Source of the DNA: Schistocephalus solidus | Lineage: Eukaryota; Platyhelminthes; Cestoda; Diphyllobothriidea; Diphyllobothriidae | DNA: 64,000 nucleotides | Reading direction: 5' to 3' | Assembly: GCA_017591395.1 (NCBI GenBank) | Contig: WEDG01003994.1 | Span: 22,230 to 86,229 of the forward strand | Shown here: positions 44,501 through 57,317 of the stretch, one piece after another | Numbering within the stretch: the first letter of the stretch is position 1 | Layout: each line of letters begins with the position of its first letter | The notes under the pieces: generated by a model | Databases searched by the model: none | The model's input: the letters and a program-made list of their open reading frames with translations, nothing else | What the model was told of the DNA's origin: nothing | Made by a program: the position numbers and the translations under genes

Positions 44501-47500
44501 GGCTAACTCTCATTGTGACGCTTGTTTATTTGGTATGCAGTTTACACAATTGTATCATTAAATTATTTAGTGCACGGCACTTGCCGAGGAATTAAGTATT
44601 CGGGGTTTAAACGTTCGAAACATGCCTAGGCTGTAAAGGGGGAGGGATTAGCAAGTTCAATGCATCAAGCTCCGTGACCAATTGTCATGGATTTCAAATA
44701 ACGGTTAGCGACGTACTAAAATCCTAGAATTCTGCTCAAGAGCGGTTCTGTTTGGGTTTTCCAACTTTTGTCTACATTTGTGCAATGGTAAGAAACTATT
44801 TTTTCGGGTTTCGATATCTTCCTGGACGAAAACCGAGGTCCTTACACTATTAATGCCACTGGCAAAAACGGAACGAATTGTAGAAACGATTTCCATAGTG
44901 CTTTCAGGATTCTACATATCGCGATTTTTTAGATTTTGAGACCTATGTTTATAGTAAACATATTTTTCTGAAAACTTTAAGCTTGCAGATAAGTAAGCAC
45001 TGCACATAACAAATACTGTAGTATCAGAAGGCAAGAATTGTGTTCCTTTTACATTTTTCTTCGAAATTACACAAAAACAGTCACTGCTACGAGGACTTGT
45101 GTGAAATAAAGCACTTTCACAGAATTGCGTGCCTGCAGTATGGTCGAAGAGGAGGGAGCTTTAGTGTATGTACACCGCAAATGCTTGACGGGAATCCATT
45201 ATGCTATTGATAGCCTCTGGCCTGCATATCTCGCCAATTGAGCTGTGAATGTGTGCATTTATAATCACGTAGTCACTGCCTATTCTAACCAAATCAGAGC
45301 TTCTATCTGAAACATTACTGCAAGTAACCAATCGTTTTTCCCTTTAAAAAAGTGGATTTGAACCTATGCTAGTAAATTACTACAGTTAAAATCTTACGAA
45401 CGAATGCTTAACACATCTTCTTGTTGGTTCTTGACGGTTAAACGTTCAACAATGAAAATTCCCATCGAAAGTCTAAATGTGACTGCAAAAGACATTAATT
45501 CTCTGCATTTAACTTGCCTGCCCGAGTTAATGAACCTCCCCTTTAGTAGATTGGTGTGGGATTAGTGTTTCGCTTGTGACTTTACACGGCTTAACGCATG
45601 GGATAATTTTAAACGCAATTGCTGGCTATGGCTAAGAACTTCTTTGTAATCAATTGGGCGTGCTACCGATAATTAATCAGTTTTAATACAAATGAAGTTA
45701 CTGGACGTTGAAACTTGTTTCTTGGTTCCCTTCTTGCCGCGTTCGGAACAAGAACATGGAAAACGTGACAAATATAGATCCCAGCCACTGAATAAAAAGT
45801 TAATAGTTGTATTTATGGCTTTATAATTCATCTATTCCACAGTTTTCAAGCACGGAATATCTATCAGTGTTAAGTGGATTCAGGTCAATTTACACGAACT
45901 TGTCAAAAACGAGACTTGTGCATTGGTCCTGTTCCATATCCTGTTTTCGTCAGAACCTCGTATTCACTGGCCTTTTCAGGGTGCGATAATAATGGGACGT
46001 GGTTCTTCGATGGTTGGCCGGTAAGGATTGTTTTTCAAAAGCCAGTCCGCAAGCCATAACTTTGGTCAACGAAAGGATTAAAACAGTTACAAGCTTGTAA
46101 AATCGGTTGTCTAGCAGTTAGAATAGTTGAAGTAAATATGCTAGTCGTACCACAGACAAGGTTTTAGAACAGTAGGATTTATACCTGCAGGCAAAACGAA
46201 CTCCTATATATGAGCTCCTCTCTAAGACTTGCATCAAAAGAGAAGTGAGCTGACAAGTTGTGTCAGAAAGATAGTTATAAAATGAAGATATCTGTACTAG
46301 AGCATTTTCTGGAACATTCCTGCAATAGCCTAAGGAATTTGGTTTACTGAACGTCTTAAATAGAACCCCATTCCGGCTTAAAAAGGAATGTGAAGGCGGA
46401 AAATTTAAAATTTTTGATTTAAGCCTACGCGAACTAGTTTATAGAGAAACTGTAAGACGAACCACTGGCTCCTTTGGCTTTCGTTTGCAGACTTCTGTTA
46501 GTCCGGCCAACAAAGTAGGATTCACGTTGGCTGCTAAGTAATCCTTTGCCATTTCCCGCACGGGAATCGGTTCGATGACAGCTAATTTATAAATACTGTT
46601 GCATAGAGTGCTTACTGTCCGGGAAAAAATATCTGATTTCTTTTTCAGCTACCGATAATGATTCACTTGCATGGAGTGCGTTCTGTTTTTTGTCCGTTCC
46701 GAACATGGATTGTAACCTTGACGTATGAATAAACTATTATGTTTACTTTTCGACGCAATCTCTCTGCTTTTCATCCTGCGGATTATAATCAACAATGTCC
46801 CTCCAGTTAGCGATTGCGTTAACTTTCGCAAGAACCAAGACCGTGATTCGACCACTGCTCATATATTGAACAAGTGTTGGAAAATTTGGCTGTCCAATCT
46901 GAGCGGCATAGAATTCGGTAGCCTGTTCTGGTGAGAGACGAACTTTTCGTTTCTTTTACTTTCGGCATTACTTAAACATGAAGTACTTGAGTTATTGTAA
47001 ATCCATTCCTCATTATTATTTCCTCGATCTCATCTTCCTGATTAATTGCGTCTGGTTTAATGATAGCAAGCGTTCTTTCGACACAAATTTGTGGCAACTG
47101 ACATTCCTCCATACCTCTAAAATTACACACGATCTTTACCTATGTTAATTAAGCCTGCTCACTTTTGAGATGTAACACTATTTGTCGAGACGCGGTCACT
47201 ATAACAATTTTCAAGGTCGATATTATAAGGCTTCTTAGTCGGAACAACAAACTGAGGTAACTGTAAAGAACAGCAGTAAATCGAAGAAACAGGGTAATTG
47301 ATATGAATCAAATAAAAATGCCAAAAAAATAATGAGACAGAATTATATATCGAAACATAAGAATCATGAAAATGAACAGGTTAGGTCAAACCGCTCATGT
47401 TTCATCCTCCGATGTTTTACATTTTTGTGAGCTCAGTTCCATTCCGTTCATTGTTCAGTTAATAAGTTTGAGGAATATAGGCTTATATATGAGTTTGATA

Positions 47501-47589
47501 TTCTTCGCAGAAAAATCTCAAGAATTAAAAACTCTTCAAGTAATTCCAGTCAATTGAATGTAGACAGAGTCACGCAGTATATTATTGTT
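44501..47589 (+). other. Unassigned intergenic DNA
   Basis: A/T-rich, with only short open frames. I recognise no gene, RNA or repeat copy here. Confidence 0.4.
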
Positions 47590-48410
47590 ATATGGTTAGT
47601 TAGTTACATAGTCAACGTAGCGCCGCAACATATGTTGTTCAAGCAAGGGTATTAATGGCTCCAAAGATTGGGGTACTTCAATCGCTTCAAGAAGGTTATT
47701 TCACGGTTCCACACCACGGTTTGAGAAAACCTTCCTCATATACATTCTTCCTTGGGTCACAGAGAGTTTAAATGGATGCCCCCGGAGAGAAGTTTTATTA
47801 ATGAGTTGGGTAAAGTCTATATACACGGTACGCATTCCGAGCCACACAAGATACGGAAAGTTTTTATCAGGTCTCCGTGCAACTACCTATAACTCAGAGG
47901 ATAGAGTTTTTTTGTTTAGGCGGATCTCGTATGACAGTTCACGATGCACTTGTGCTAATTTTGCGGTTTTCTGTTGAACCCTTCCGAGCAAGTTGTAATT
48001 CTGATACATACATGGTCTGCAGGCTTGGATTGCGCATTCAAGATGTGGCTAAACAAACGTACCAAAGACTTTAGAAAGGCATTATTAATTGAAAACGGTT
48101 TACACCCGCTTGATGGCATAGAGCATTTTACTTGCAGCTTGAGCCTCCTTGCAACAGTTTTAAGAGGGCATTTGGTTATTTTTTATCACAACGCGAAATC
48201 CTTCTTTGTTTCTGCTTCTCAGAATGCATTCCTTTCATCTAGTAGGATCGCATTTCAATATCCCAGACGCGGCAGGGTGCATTTGTTCGATTTGGAGGAC
48301 AGGAGCCATCTGTGGGACTACGCGTCCAATCGATGCAAATTTTCTTGGAAATCGGCTTCTTCGACCCCATTAAGGATGAATTCTCGTCTTTTATATTATT
48401 CGTAAACGGA
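47590..48410 (-). pseudogene. CR1-like element H, ORF2 C-terminal fragment
   Basis: Minus-strand reading gives, in order, SKMLYAIKRV, FGTFV, PHLECAIQACRPC, RVQQKTAKLA, LSYEIRLNKK, LINKTSLRGHPFKLSVTQGR and NNLLEAIEVPQSLE. This is the C-terminal region that follows the RT in D, A2, E and C (FGTFIRPHLE, AWRPW, LRGHPLK, WNNLP). It is heavily decayed, with stops and frame changes, and 5'-truncated. A long plus-strand frame over the same bases (47,974-48,405) is its antisense shadow. Confidence 0.7.
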
Positions 48411-48981
48411 GCACACGCTCAAACCAATTCCTGTGCACAATCGTTAATCAGCAAGAGGAAAGTGGTCAGTGAAAAAACTGAACTTTTGTGGACTCCACTC
48501 CCATTGCTGCGCGCCTTGTTTGCGCTCCCCCGAACGGATTATTTGGGTACAGCAAACGAGGAAGTTTTCCATTAACGCAAGAAGTCTGAATCCGATACCC
48601 ACCACTCTCAACATGCGCTGGAGACGCTGGTGCTGAATCAGAAATGTCACTCGAGGTATATCACAATTTCACTAGAGTTTGACCTCATAGCTTATATCGC
48701 ATCATTTAAACACATCATATGATGCAGGACATAATCGAGACTGTTCAATTCATCGAGGCTATTGTCCTCAAGGAACTTTTAGGGTTGAAGTAATCTAAGT
48801 CACTCGTTCCCGATAAAGTACTTACCAAGATCTTTAAAGTGCTCGAGAGAGCGAGTTTGCAAAACCACTGTCTACGCTTTTTCAAACATGCTTCAAGACC
48901 GGAGGTCTATCAGCCGATTGGAAATCCGCATAGATTATGCCGCTCTATAAAAGGTTAAAGCCGGGTCTCCGCAAACCATTT

Positions 48982-49253
48982 TTTTTATTTTATTTTATTT
49001 ATTTATCGCCAGTTTACAGGCAAGGTCAAAAAAAATATATATATAGTAGAGGGTCAAGCTGACAGTGAAAAAAACTCCTGATCGTTGTTTCATGTGTTTT
49101 CAGGAGAAAAAACTGCAGCTTATTGAGTAATCAAAGTTCTGGACACGGACGCGTTAACACAGGTGCCCGGTGAAGAACCTCTCCATTCAGTGTTACGGAT
49201 CCGGTATTCTGCGCCAGCAGGTATGTCGGCGAGCGGCTGTTCCCTGTCGACTG
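48982..49253 (-). mobile_element. 3' fragment of element B family, inserted in C
   Basis: It is the reverse complement of the last about 270 bases of B (15,760-16,019). It starts with the A/T tail and CGCCAGTTTACAGGCAAGGTC, then the CTCCTGA...TCAGGAG stem and CTGCAG, and ends in the C-terminal ORF2 codons equivalent to SSRSPAYLL. The stem is intact although the loop differs from that of B. Confidence 0.85.
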
Positions 49254-50540
49254 TCAGTCTTACTTAAATTTGCTGCAAAATCAAGGAAAAAATAATTAAA
49301 CAACAACTAATGAAGTTTCTAGAACAAAACCATCTGCTTTCCGACGTCCAGCACAGTTTCCGTATAGGCAGGTTCTGCGTCATAAGTTTTTCTCTAATGT
49401 TAAGAACGTTGGACTGAGGCATTCGATTGAGGAAATACGGTGCATGCAGTCTATATGGACTTCAAAAAGGCTTTCGATAGCGTGCCACACCACCGTCTTT
49501 TTAATAACTCAGCCGCAAAGGAGTGAGAGGTAGACTTCTGACATGGATGGAAAACTTCGTACTTGTCCGCTCATAAGCTGTCTATATCAGTAACAAACAG
49601 TCGGTCAATGTTCAGCTTGAGAGTGGTGATCCCCAAAGCTCTGTTCGTGGTCCTTTTTTGTTCATACTCTACATCAACGATTGTGCCAACAAACTTGACT
49701 GTGATATTGCCGTGTTTGCCGATGATCTCAATCATAGGCGTGTCATTCAAACTGCGGCTGATGAAGAGAACTTGCAGGCAAACTTAAATCAACTCCAAAA
49801 TAGTCAATGACTAGCTCTTGGCGTTCAATGAGAGCAAGTGCAACATCATACGAGTCGGGAAAACAATCCTTCGAATGGTATGGTTTACCGAATAAATGGC
49901 GTTCCATTGAAAGAAGAGGATGCCCAAAAGGATCTGGGAGTCTGGATCACGCCCTCGCTTAGACCCTCCCTACATTGCACAAAGGTAGCGAAGTCAGCGA
50001 TGTCGATGCTGTACCTCGTCAAACGAGCTTTTTCAGCCTTCAATATCGACTGCTTCACCAAAGTCTTCGGAACCTTCGTACGGCCGTAGTTGGAGTCCGC
50101 TATCCAAGCTTGGAGATCCTGGACAGCGATGGACATTAAAATCCTCGGAATGGTCCAAAGGCGAGCAACCATACTTGTCCTTGGACGTGGCTCACAGACT
50201 TACGAAACACGGCTGCCGAATCTCAAACTCTTTCCCTTGCGCTATAGACAACTTCGGGGACACCTGATACTTACATTCCGCATACTACGCGTCCAGGACT
50301 GTTGTATTGTCCCAGGTGATTTCTTCGAGTTAGCAACAACAGCGAACTTGAGAGGTCATCCTCTCAAAATTACGTGTGACTGGAGCTAGGCTAGACACTC
50401 GGAAGTACTTCTTCTCCAAAAGAGTAGTGGATGCTTGGAATAATCTTCCTCTGTACGTTGTTATGTAGGAATCCCTGGAGGCTTTTAAGCAAAAGTTAGA
50501 CCGATATAATTGTGGGAGCTACAACTCGAACTGAAAGCTC
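49254..50540 (+). pseudogene. Element C reverse transcriptase and C-terminus
   Basis: Motifs in order are MDFKKAFDSVPHHRLF, a VPQSSVRGP variant of the GVPQGSVLGP block, FILYINDCANKLDCDIAVFADDLN with FADD intact at about 49,718-49,729, KDLGVWITPSLRPSLHCTKVAKSA, KVFGTFVRP, ESAIQAWRSWTAMDIKILG, YRQLRGHLILTFRI, FFELATTANLRGHPLK and WNNLPLYVVM. Stops and shifts occur around 49,510, 49,800, 50,087 and 50,387. It is closest in style to D. ORF1 and the endonuclease are missing. Confidence 0.78.
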
Positions 50541-50590
50541 GAAGGGAGACGTCAAAAAAAGTATTTATAATACTACTAGCTATATGTGAG

Positions 50591-52059
50591 TAACATTTAT
50601 TTATATTTATTATTTTCAGTCGAGGGCTCGCACTCACCTAATTCCCATTCGGAGGTCCCCGAGGTCTTCCCTGCTTCGCTATCAGCACATCTTGGTAACA
50701 CCATGAGCGTTCGCATCAGCTGAACCTGGTGGCCATCGTGCATGCAGTCTAAGAACGTTCTCCCTTGGTTTGAACCGCAAAGGACCAAGGATGATCTGGG
50801 CGGGTATTTCTGCATTGAAATCACTCGACGGACTCTGCAACCAGCAAGGGAGGGTCTAGCTGCATCTTCCGCAGTTCGGTGATGATCCAGGTGACCTCCG
50901 TGATTCCCATCACTGGACACCCCCCCCCGCACCCCCAAGGGCGACAGTTTTTTTTTCTCATAAATATCACTGGGGTTTTTTTTCCACTGTCTGCTCTTTT
51001 TCAAGTATGTTCCACCCAGTTGGCTCATATCAATTGGTCTCTTCAACATCCCATGATACTATTTTTTAAGACCACAACTCGCATGTACAAAAAGGGAAGT
51101 CAAAGGTTACTCACATATAACTTCCTCAAATATACTGATACGGATACTTCTTCCAAAGACTTCCCTTCTTGTTTCTTTCTGGTTTATATCTCGTCGTAGA
51201 TACTGTGGTTGGTTTGAGGTCCTAGGCTTTGCTAATGGCAGTGGCCCTTAACTAGATGCAGCAACCAGTCTTTTAATATATTCCAGTCCTCAGTGACGTT
51301 CCCGGAGAAAAAAGATCACAGTCTATTCGTGATGTTTCAGCTCTCATTTGGCAAAAGTTTGCCCTCTATATATGGGGCCTCGTTTCATTTATTGCAAATT
51401 TTACAGAAAATAAACTACTCACATGAAAGTACAGCATGGGAACTTGAGCAGGATATTTGCTCATCCAGTTGACCTCAAGCTCCTGCCCTCTCTAAAAGAA
51501 ACCATCAGGGCTGTGCAGCAAATATTTCGCCTCATTTTGCTTTATCAGCTCCATTGTTATTAGCTTCGCCATTAGTTGTTAAAAATGAATTTAAACAACC
51601 ACTTGACTTGCTAAATATATAAAATCGGGTTGTATGCTCCTTTAAGAGGTAAATTTTAACACTATTTCCATATCAGAGTTGGTCTTGTGTCAAATTGCTG
51701 AAGCTCGCTTGAGAAGCCGAACAATTTTTTCAGATCGATAATATTTCGGCTTTCACGAGGTAATCGTAAGGTATGTTGCAGCAAGAAAAAGGTATAATTG
51801 GCCGTTTTAGTGAATATGTGAGGTCTTACTCGATAACCGACAATATACGAGATCGAAGCAGTCCTATTGAAGAGTGGAACTGCTAATCGTATCCTGGGGA
51901 ACGAGACTAGAAAACATGCCCGAAACTAATGTTGAATAATATCATCTCCACGCTGATCGTGGGTCACGGATAAAAAAATGATGGCCAAAACATGCAAACA
52001 AGTAACAAACCACTTTCAAATAAACTTGCCCGACTAATAGGTTGCTTGACGTACTTATT
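50591..52059. other. Mostly unassigned, contains one B-like 3' motif
   Basis: At about 50,945-51,000 there is GACAGTTTTTTTTTCTC, a short loop, then GGGGTTTTTTTTCCACTGTC, the same bracket motif as in the B 3' UTR. The upstream 50,600-50,930 could be the body of that repeat, but I find no second copy in the window. From 51,060 to 52,059 I see nothing. Confidence 0.4.
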
Positions 52060-52295
52060 GGTGAATGGACCCTCGCCAATCGATTACGGAACCCACTTGT
52101 ACCGTTATGCCTTGACGCTCACTTTCGAGCCCAGCAGCCAGTAGTATAAGCAGTAGTTTTTCTCTTAAATAACAATAGTTTTGGAAAAACACTAAGAACT
52201 ATAGTCCTTCATGAGTTTTTTTCACTGCTAGCCTGATCCCCACCCTATATTCTTCTGATATTGCCTTATGCAATCATTTATTTATTATAGACAAA
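52060..52295 (+). repeat. SINE-head-like block followed by a B-like 3' tail
   Basis: 52,065-52,125 (TTGGTGAATGGACCCTCGCC, then CGATTACGGAACCC) resembles the palindromic SINE head at 40,290 in diverged form. 52,152-52,295 carries AGTAGTTTTTCTCTTAAA, a loop, GAGTTTTTTTCACTGCTAGC and CTGATCCCC, then an ATTTATTTATTATA tail, as in the 3' end of B. Confidence 0.55.
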
Positions 52296-52309
52296 GACCA
52301 TTTCTGGCT

Positions 52310-52430
52310 TAGTGGCTGTCAGGAGCCAGTAGCACCTAGGGTTTGGTGTGACTTCCCGATGACGGTTAATAAGCCGGAAAAGGCCATGACAGTCTCCATT
52401 GTTTTTGTCGGAATTGCTTTGCCGGACTTT
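52310..52430 (+). repeat. SINE tail fragment
   Basis: CCTAGGGTTTGGTGTGACTT, CCGATGACGGTTAATAAGCC and a GTCTCCATTGTTTTTGTCGG block match, in order, the tail of the 57-58 kb SINE units. The tRNA-like head is missing or unrecognisable. Confidence 0.6.
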
Positions 52431-53729
52431 GCCTACGTTGACCTCCTAGACCTTTCGTTCTCTTTAAGAAAAATAATGAGGCAACTGGCCGGAAACGAGG
52501 GTGAAGTTAGTTGTTCGAGAACCGGTGCGCCATAAATTAGACATCGCTGCCCTCAGCGAAACGCAATTTTGTAAATAGCTTCAGTTAGATGAGGTGGGGA
52601 TAGATGAATCTACTTTCGGAGCAGCAAACGGAAGGGAGAGCGATGGGACATTGGCGTCTCCTTGGCCATGTGGAATGAAATCCTTGGACGACTGTCCTAT
52701 ATGTCTCAGGGCTTAAATGACGATCCCATGCCTTTAGGCCAGCCCCTCCCGGGAGCCAAATTGGCCAGCTACGACCTGGCGTAGAACACATTCCATGATG
52801 GTTTGAGCGTCCTTCCAGCGTATATTCTGAGAAAGGACAATCTATCTGTCCTAATTATCTTCCCCTCCCGCGTTAAGGCCGACCACACAGCGTAGTTGGG
52901 TGCTGGTTTGCCATAAAATTGGCAACAAAATGTTTTGATTTTGCGAACACTTTCTTTTGCACTCCGACCCGGGAAAATGTACCCTGACGCACCCACACCA
53001 CATTGCTGGCATCTACTGGACTACTTTCTTGTCCAATGGCGAGACCAATCGAAATTCATTGTGACAAAGGTGATCGAAGACGCCAATATTCGGAGAGATT
53101 ACTGCCTCTTCATCTCCAAGATGATACTCCAACTGCAATCTAACAGGAGGTCATAAGGTAAATAACCACCAGGTAAGTTATATACTGTTCTGCTGAAGTT
53201 GTCTGCTAACCATTTCTATTTAAGAAATAAATTGACCCAGTACCTTGAAAACCTGCCAGTTTCAGACGACAGCGTCACCGTGGAGAAACAGTGGCACCAA
53301 CTGTTGTACGTCCTTCCCTCTACCGACCTGGACTTACTCAGTTGCCCAACTCATCAACACCAAGGCTAGTTTGGTGACAAGGACGAAATAAGCAACGTAA
53401 GCGTCTAGAAGAATAGGCTGGACCAGACCTATTTCAACCGCCAGACCGATGCGAGGACAGCGGCATTATAGTGCATCAACGGCTGCGGGAGACGTAGGTC
53501 GTATACATGGATGAAAAGGCCAAAAACGTCCAAGCATACACGAATCACAATGAAAAAAGAATTTCTTCGAATCCCTGAAGATGGTGTTCGGTCCCATAGC
53601 CAAAACAGCCCACCGATGCTTAGCTCCGATAAGCTAACATTTCCCATGGAGACATAGCAAAGTAGGAACAGTGTAGTCGAGCACTTTAGAAGCGTTCTCA
53701 TTCGAATTCTTGCAATCTCTGTAGCACCC

Positions 53730-55268
53730 ATTGAGCTGCTCTCTCAGATGAAAATGAATGCCAATCTTGACCATCCACCTTTTCTAACAGAAATACTCAG
53801 AGTAGTGTCACAGTCCTCAAGCAGGGATGCACCGAGATCCGACCCAATTCCAGTCGAAGTCTACATAAATGGCGGCCCTCAATTGATGGGTACGTTGAAC
53901 TCACTCTTTCACGAAACATGGAAATAAAAACAGGTTCACCAATAATTCGTCACCACGACCATCGCAAGGAAAACCTCTCAACTCTCTGACAATTACAGAG
54001 GTAGATCTGCATGCAATATCACAACGAAAATCTTCACTCTAATCTTCCTCAACCGTCTGAACATGCATCTGAAGCAGGGACTTTTATCAGAAAGTCAGTA
54101 TGGATATTCGAGGCATGACGGAACCATTGACATCCCGTTTGCTGAAAAAAATACAGGAGAAGGCCTGTTAGTCAATTTAACAAGAACCATGGAAAAAATC
54201 AACCGCAACGGAAAAGAATGGTGAAATTAGTATATCTGAAGCGCTTCAACCACATGGTGTGCCAACTTCCCGATGGTATGATGGCTCGCGTCTTGGACAA
54301 TGGTTCAATTTATGAAGTATTCGCTGTGAAATGTGTGATGGAGGAGGACTGTTTACATATTCCAACCCTATTCGGTATCATTTTCTCCGCTACACTGATG
54401 GGTATGTACCGCGAGGAGATGCTGAGGATTTACATCAGTTACCGAACCGAATCGACCGTCATATGTCGCAAAAATATCGAAGATTATTGTCCAAGGCCCA
54501 TCCTATGCGACGAAAGAGGATATGCTGCAGAGTATGCTCCTTTTCACTTCCGGTTCTTCTGACTTTGGACTGCTCCTAAGCACGGAGAAGATTGCAGCCA
54601 TGCAGAAATCAGCGCCTAGTTCGCAACATAGTGACCTCATATCAAATTTCATTGGAATCAAAGTGGCATCCATGAACAAAGTCGCATCAGGTTACGGAAG
54701 CTGAAATTGTGCGCAGAGAAGAACCTCTTAAAGGTTCGGCGTTAACTGTGACCATTAATTTATCCGCATCCTCTCTCCCTTACCTAGCTGACACTTGCTG
54801 ACACTCACTGTTTCTTATTCTACGCCCTCCTAGTAACATATGCCGTATGTATGGATATATGAACTTTAATCAATTTTTGTTATTTATCACATGCTCTGCC
54901 TTGTACCCCGTTGTAATAAAAATGTACAAGTCCGACGTGAAAGTAGCGAATGTGAACATATGATTGAAAACTGGTTTTCTAAATTGGCATACCTTGAAAG
55001 TGCAATGTCAAGGAATATCAATGTCAACCAAGAAATGGTCCAATGGATCCCCAAAGCCAGTCAGGCCGTTGACCGACTGCGGACCTCAGTTGGGAACCGC
55101 CGTGGACTTCAAATAAGCACAAAACTCAAGATCCATAGGGTGGTAACCCTGGCAACGGCACTCTATCAGGCAGCAACATGGACAGTCTACAACAGCTATA
55201 GCAACACAGTCCTTGACATAAGAGCCCTGAAAAAAAAACCAGAATACTCGACATCCGCACCATATTGA
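53730..55268 (+). pseudogene. Element G RT and post-RT region
   Basis: Recognisable pieces are ARSDPIPVEVY (about 53,830-53,870), FNHMVCQLPDGMMARVLDNG and FAVKCVMEEDCLHIPTLFGI (54,245-54,400, in place of the VKQGCVLAPTLF block), SAxLMGMYREE, and a later stretch with MVQWIPKASQAVDRLRTSVG, NRRGLQISTKLKIHRVV and QAATWTVY (about 55,035-55,190). The last corresponds to the RISKASQAFxRL...YGxETWTVY region after the RT. The catalytic FADD block is not recognisable (expected near 54,520). About 170 bases at 54,715-54,890 look foreign or too decayed to read. Not functional. Confidence 0.6.
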
Positions 55269-55479
55269 GTCAAATGCAACAACAGCGGAGCGGGGAGGCC
55301 TACTCAAGCGGGGAAATCGCAGCGACTGTTCGGAAACGTGGAATAGAGAAAAGAAGGTTCGAGAACAATAAAAATTTCCGAAAAGAATCTACAAACCAAC
55401 GCGGAGATATAAGACAACGTCTCTCAGTGTCAACCCACCTGGACAAGAGGATTAAAGACTAGAGCAGTGATACACGTAG

Positions 55480-55995
55480 TCGAAAGTATCACCGTTGCCA
55501 AAGCCAAAACAGTGGCTCACAGTTTTCAAGTACTTCAGACTCACAGCGTCAACATCCAACCTACTCGAACATGCCCACACTGTCAACGAACATGCTGCAA
55601 GCGGTGTGCACCAATCGCACGGCGTCCGCATCTGCAACAACCTCCAGCATTTCTGAGGACCATATTCCTTCTGAGCAGCCACCCCCGACGCTGAAGTCGT
55701 AGATCACTATCTCAACCCCAATATGCCTGCCAAAGCACCCGTCATGATAGCGGAGACGACTAAAACATCTCCCGCTCCCTTTAGTGGTGAGAATACTCCC
55801 GGCACCGCGTCCACCATTATCCTCACAACTACCGCCCTAACCACCAGTGATGTAGACTTTATCCTAATCTATCCGCATTGCAAGGGCCTATTCTCCTCAC
55901 GAATAGCTGTGGTCGGTCACTTGCGAATCTATCACACAGAGACTAGCGAACCAGTGCCAGGAAAACCACCATACACGCATCACTCTCACTTCAAT
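55480..55995 (+). pseudogene. C2HC zinc-finger tail of element G
   Basis: VAKAKTVAHSFQ leads into PTRTCPHCQRTCC (first finger, then a deletion). A Ser/Thr/Pro linker follows, then a second finger YPHCKGLFSSRIAVVGHLRI, whose first Cys is Tyr, then HTETSEPVPGKP. The matching tail at 1,060-1,563 keeps the first finger intact. The lead-in from the RTE C-terminal region to the fingers here supports the view that the fingers are the 3' end of the element's own ORF. Confidence 0.65.
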
Positions 55996-56000
55996 TGATA

Positions 56001-57317
56001 ACATTGCCAACGCATATGCAGGTACCGCATAAGCCTGTAGTGACACAACGCCGTGTGCATGTTGAACGTGGAACCTCTCGCATCTACATGCACGTGCGCA
56101 CCAGCGGCTGTTTGGCCCGCGACAATCCTGGCTGTTCACATTGGCCAATCATCTTCAAGGCTGACTCACATCTGACCTGGCTGGATGCCCTGTGACGACC
56201 GCACGGTTTCACACACTTGGGATGTCACAGACGCGGCGGCTGGACGTCCGGCGGCCAACTTCCTCCAACCCCCCTCCTGCGATGGTTCTGTACAGAATAA
56301 AATATGCTCCCAACTGGCGTCTCACTTCTACGGAACCAGACCAGAAGGTCGTGCCGGCTGGGTTCTTCCCTCAAGGACTTACCCTGCTTCGACAAGCCTA
56401 CCCGGCTACATGCGCATCCATTAATAACACGCAGTTACAAAACCGCTGATGAAACCACATCACCACACCTACGTGTCTAAAATACTCCACGACAGCCCGG
56501 AAAACGTGTAAAGTGCGTTCGTTGGTTCCTCTTTATGCAGCATCTCTAACACCCCAATGCATGTGACATCCAAGAAACCCACCCATTTTGTGTGAATACC
56601 TGACATGTTGTGTATAGGAGCAAGATCGTGTGTGACAATGTAGACGGGCTCATAAGTCCTGGCAGCCACTGGGCCGAATCCCCGAATCAGTGGGCTGACC
56701 GGCTCCGCCAGATGATGGACGCTTGGAAGAGGAAATGAGGTTGACACTCAGCGAATAAACCGCATCGTAAGCAATCTGGTGCACTTGAAACCACTCATCC
56801 ATTTTTGGGTTAAAACCTGGTGTCGTGCGTGGAATCTACGTCGTGTACTGAACGCATAGATGGGTTGCTTATCTCTGTTAGTCACTGTGTCCGATCCCAC
56901 TTCTGGTATTCTTGAATCTATATTGACATCGGATCCATGTTGATGAGGGAGATTGTTCGGTACCCTCAACGCAAGTCATCAAGTACTATAAAATAAGTTA
57001 CGTGAAATTTAACACACCTGCATCTACTGTGCTGTGAGCACATATTGGAGATCGTCGGAATAGACTGTCGAACCGTCATTATACCTTAATGTGTTTAACT
57101 GTCGATATCACTCACGTAAACTTTTCTCTAAGCTGCATCCAATCAATTTCCGTATGCTGGTCAAGTAACCTGGTTGAAATAAAGATTTTGCTTCCAATTA
57201 ATTTCAGCAGTAAGTGTATTCGTCTAAAATAAGTGCTATCACATCGTCCATTGGCCTAGATTCACCAGCACTTTTGGCCTAAGACTTAAAAGAGCTGTAC
57301 AATTAGTGGTGATAGTT
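56001..57317. other. Unassigned
   Basis: No gene recognised. Open frames at 56,185-56,450 overlap in two frames and 56,469-56,969 are short minus-strand frames, all without motifs. Part of 56,000-56,200 could be further decayed zinc-finger tail. Confidence 0.35.

Larger units (their letters stand above)
48655..50590 (+). mobile_element. CR1-like element C, 5'-truncated, split by a B fragment
   Basis: RT remnants run from about 48,750 to 48,981 (an SLVPDKVLTKIFKVLE-type block, then DWKSAxIMPLYKRLKPGSPQT). They resume at 49,254 (VSLT, KFLEQNHLLS) to a C-terminus near 50,535. The split is explained by the minus-strand B fragment at 48,982-49,253. The 3' UTR is A/T-rich and ends around 50,590. 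Confidence 0.7.
52440..56000 (+). mobile_element. RTE-like element G with C2HC zinc-finger tail, decayed
   Basis: Endonuclease remnants include LDIAALSETQF (about 52,535-52,570) and HLLDYFLVQWRDQSKF with KVIEDANIRRDYCLFISKM (about 53,000-53,130). RT remnants lie between about 53,730 and 54,600. The C-terminal region is at 54,900-55,230 and the zinc-finger tail at 55,480-55,990. Domain order is endonuclease, RT, C-terminal region, zinc fingers. There are many stops and frame changes. It is a different lineage from the intronic RTE at 34-37 kb. Confidence 0.65.

Noticed and set aside
47974..48405. 143-residue plus-strand protein
   Set aside because: The opposite strand carries recognisable CR1 C-terminal motifs in order, so this frame is an antisense shadow.
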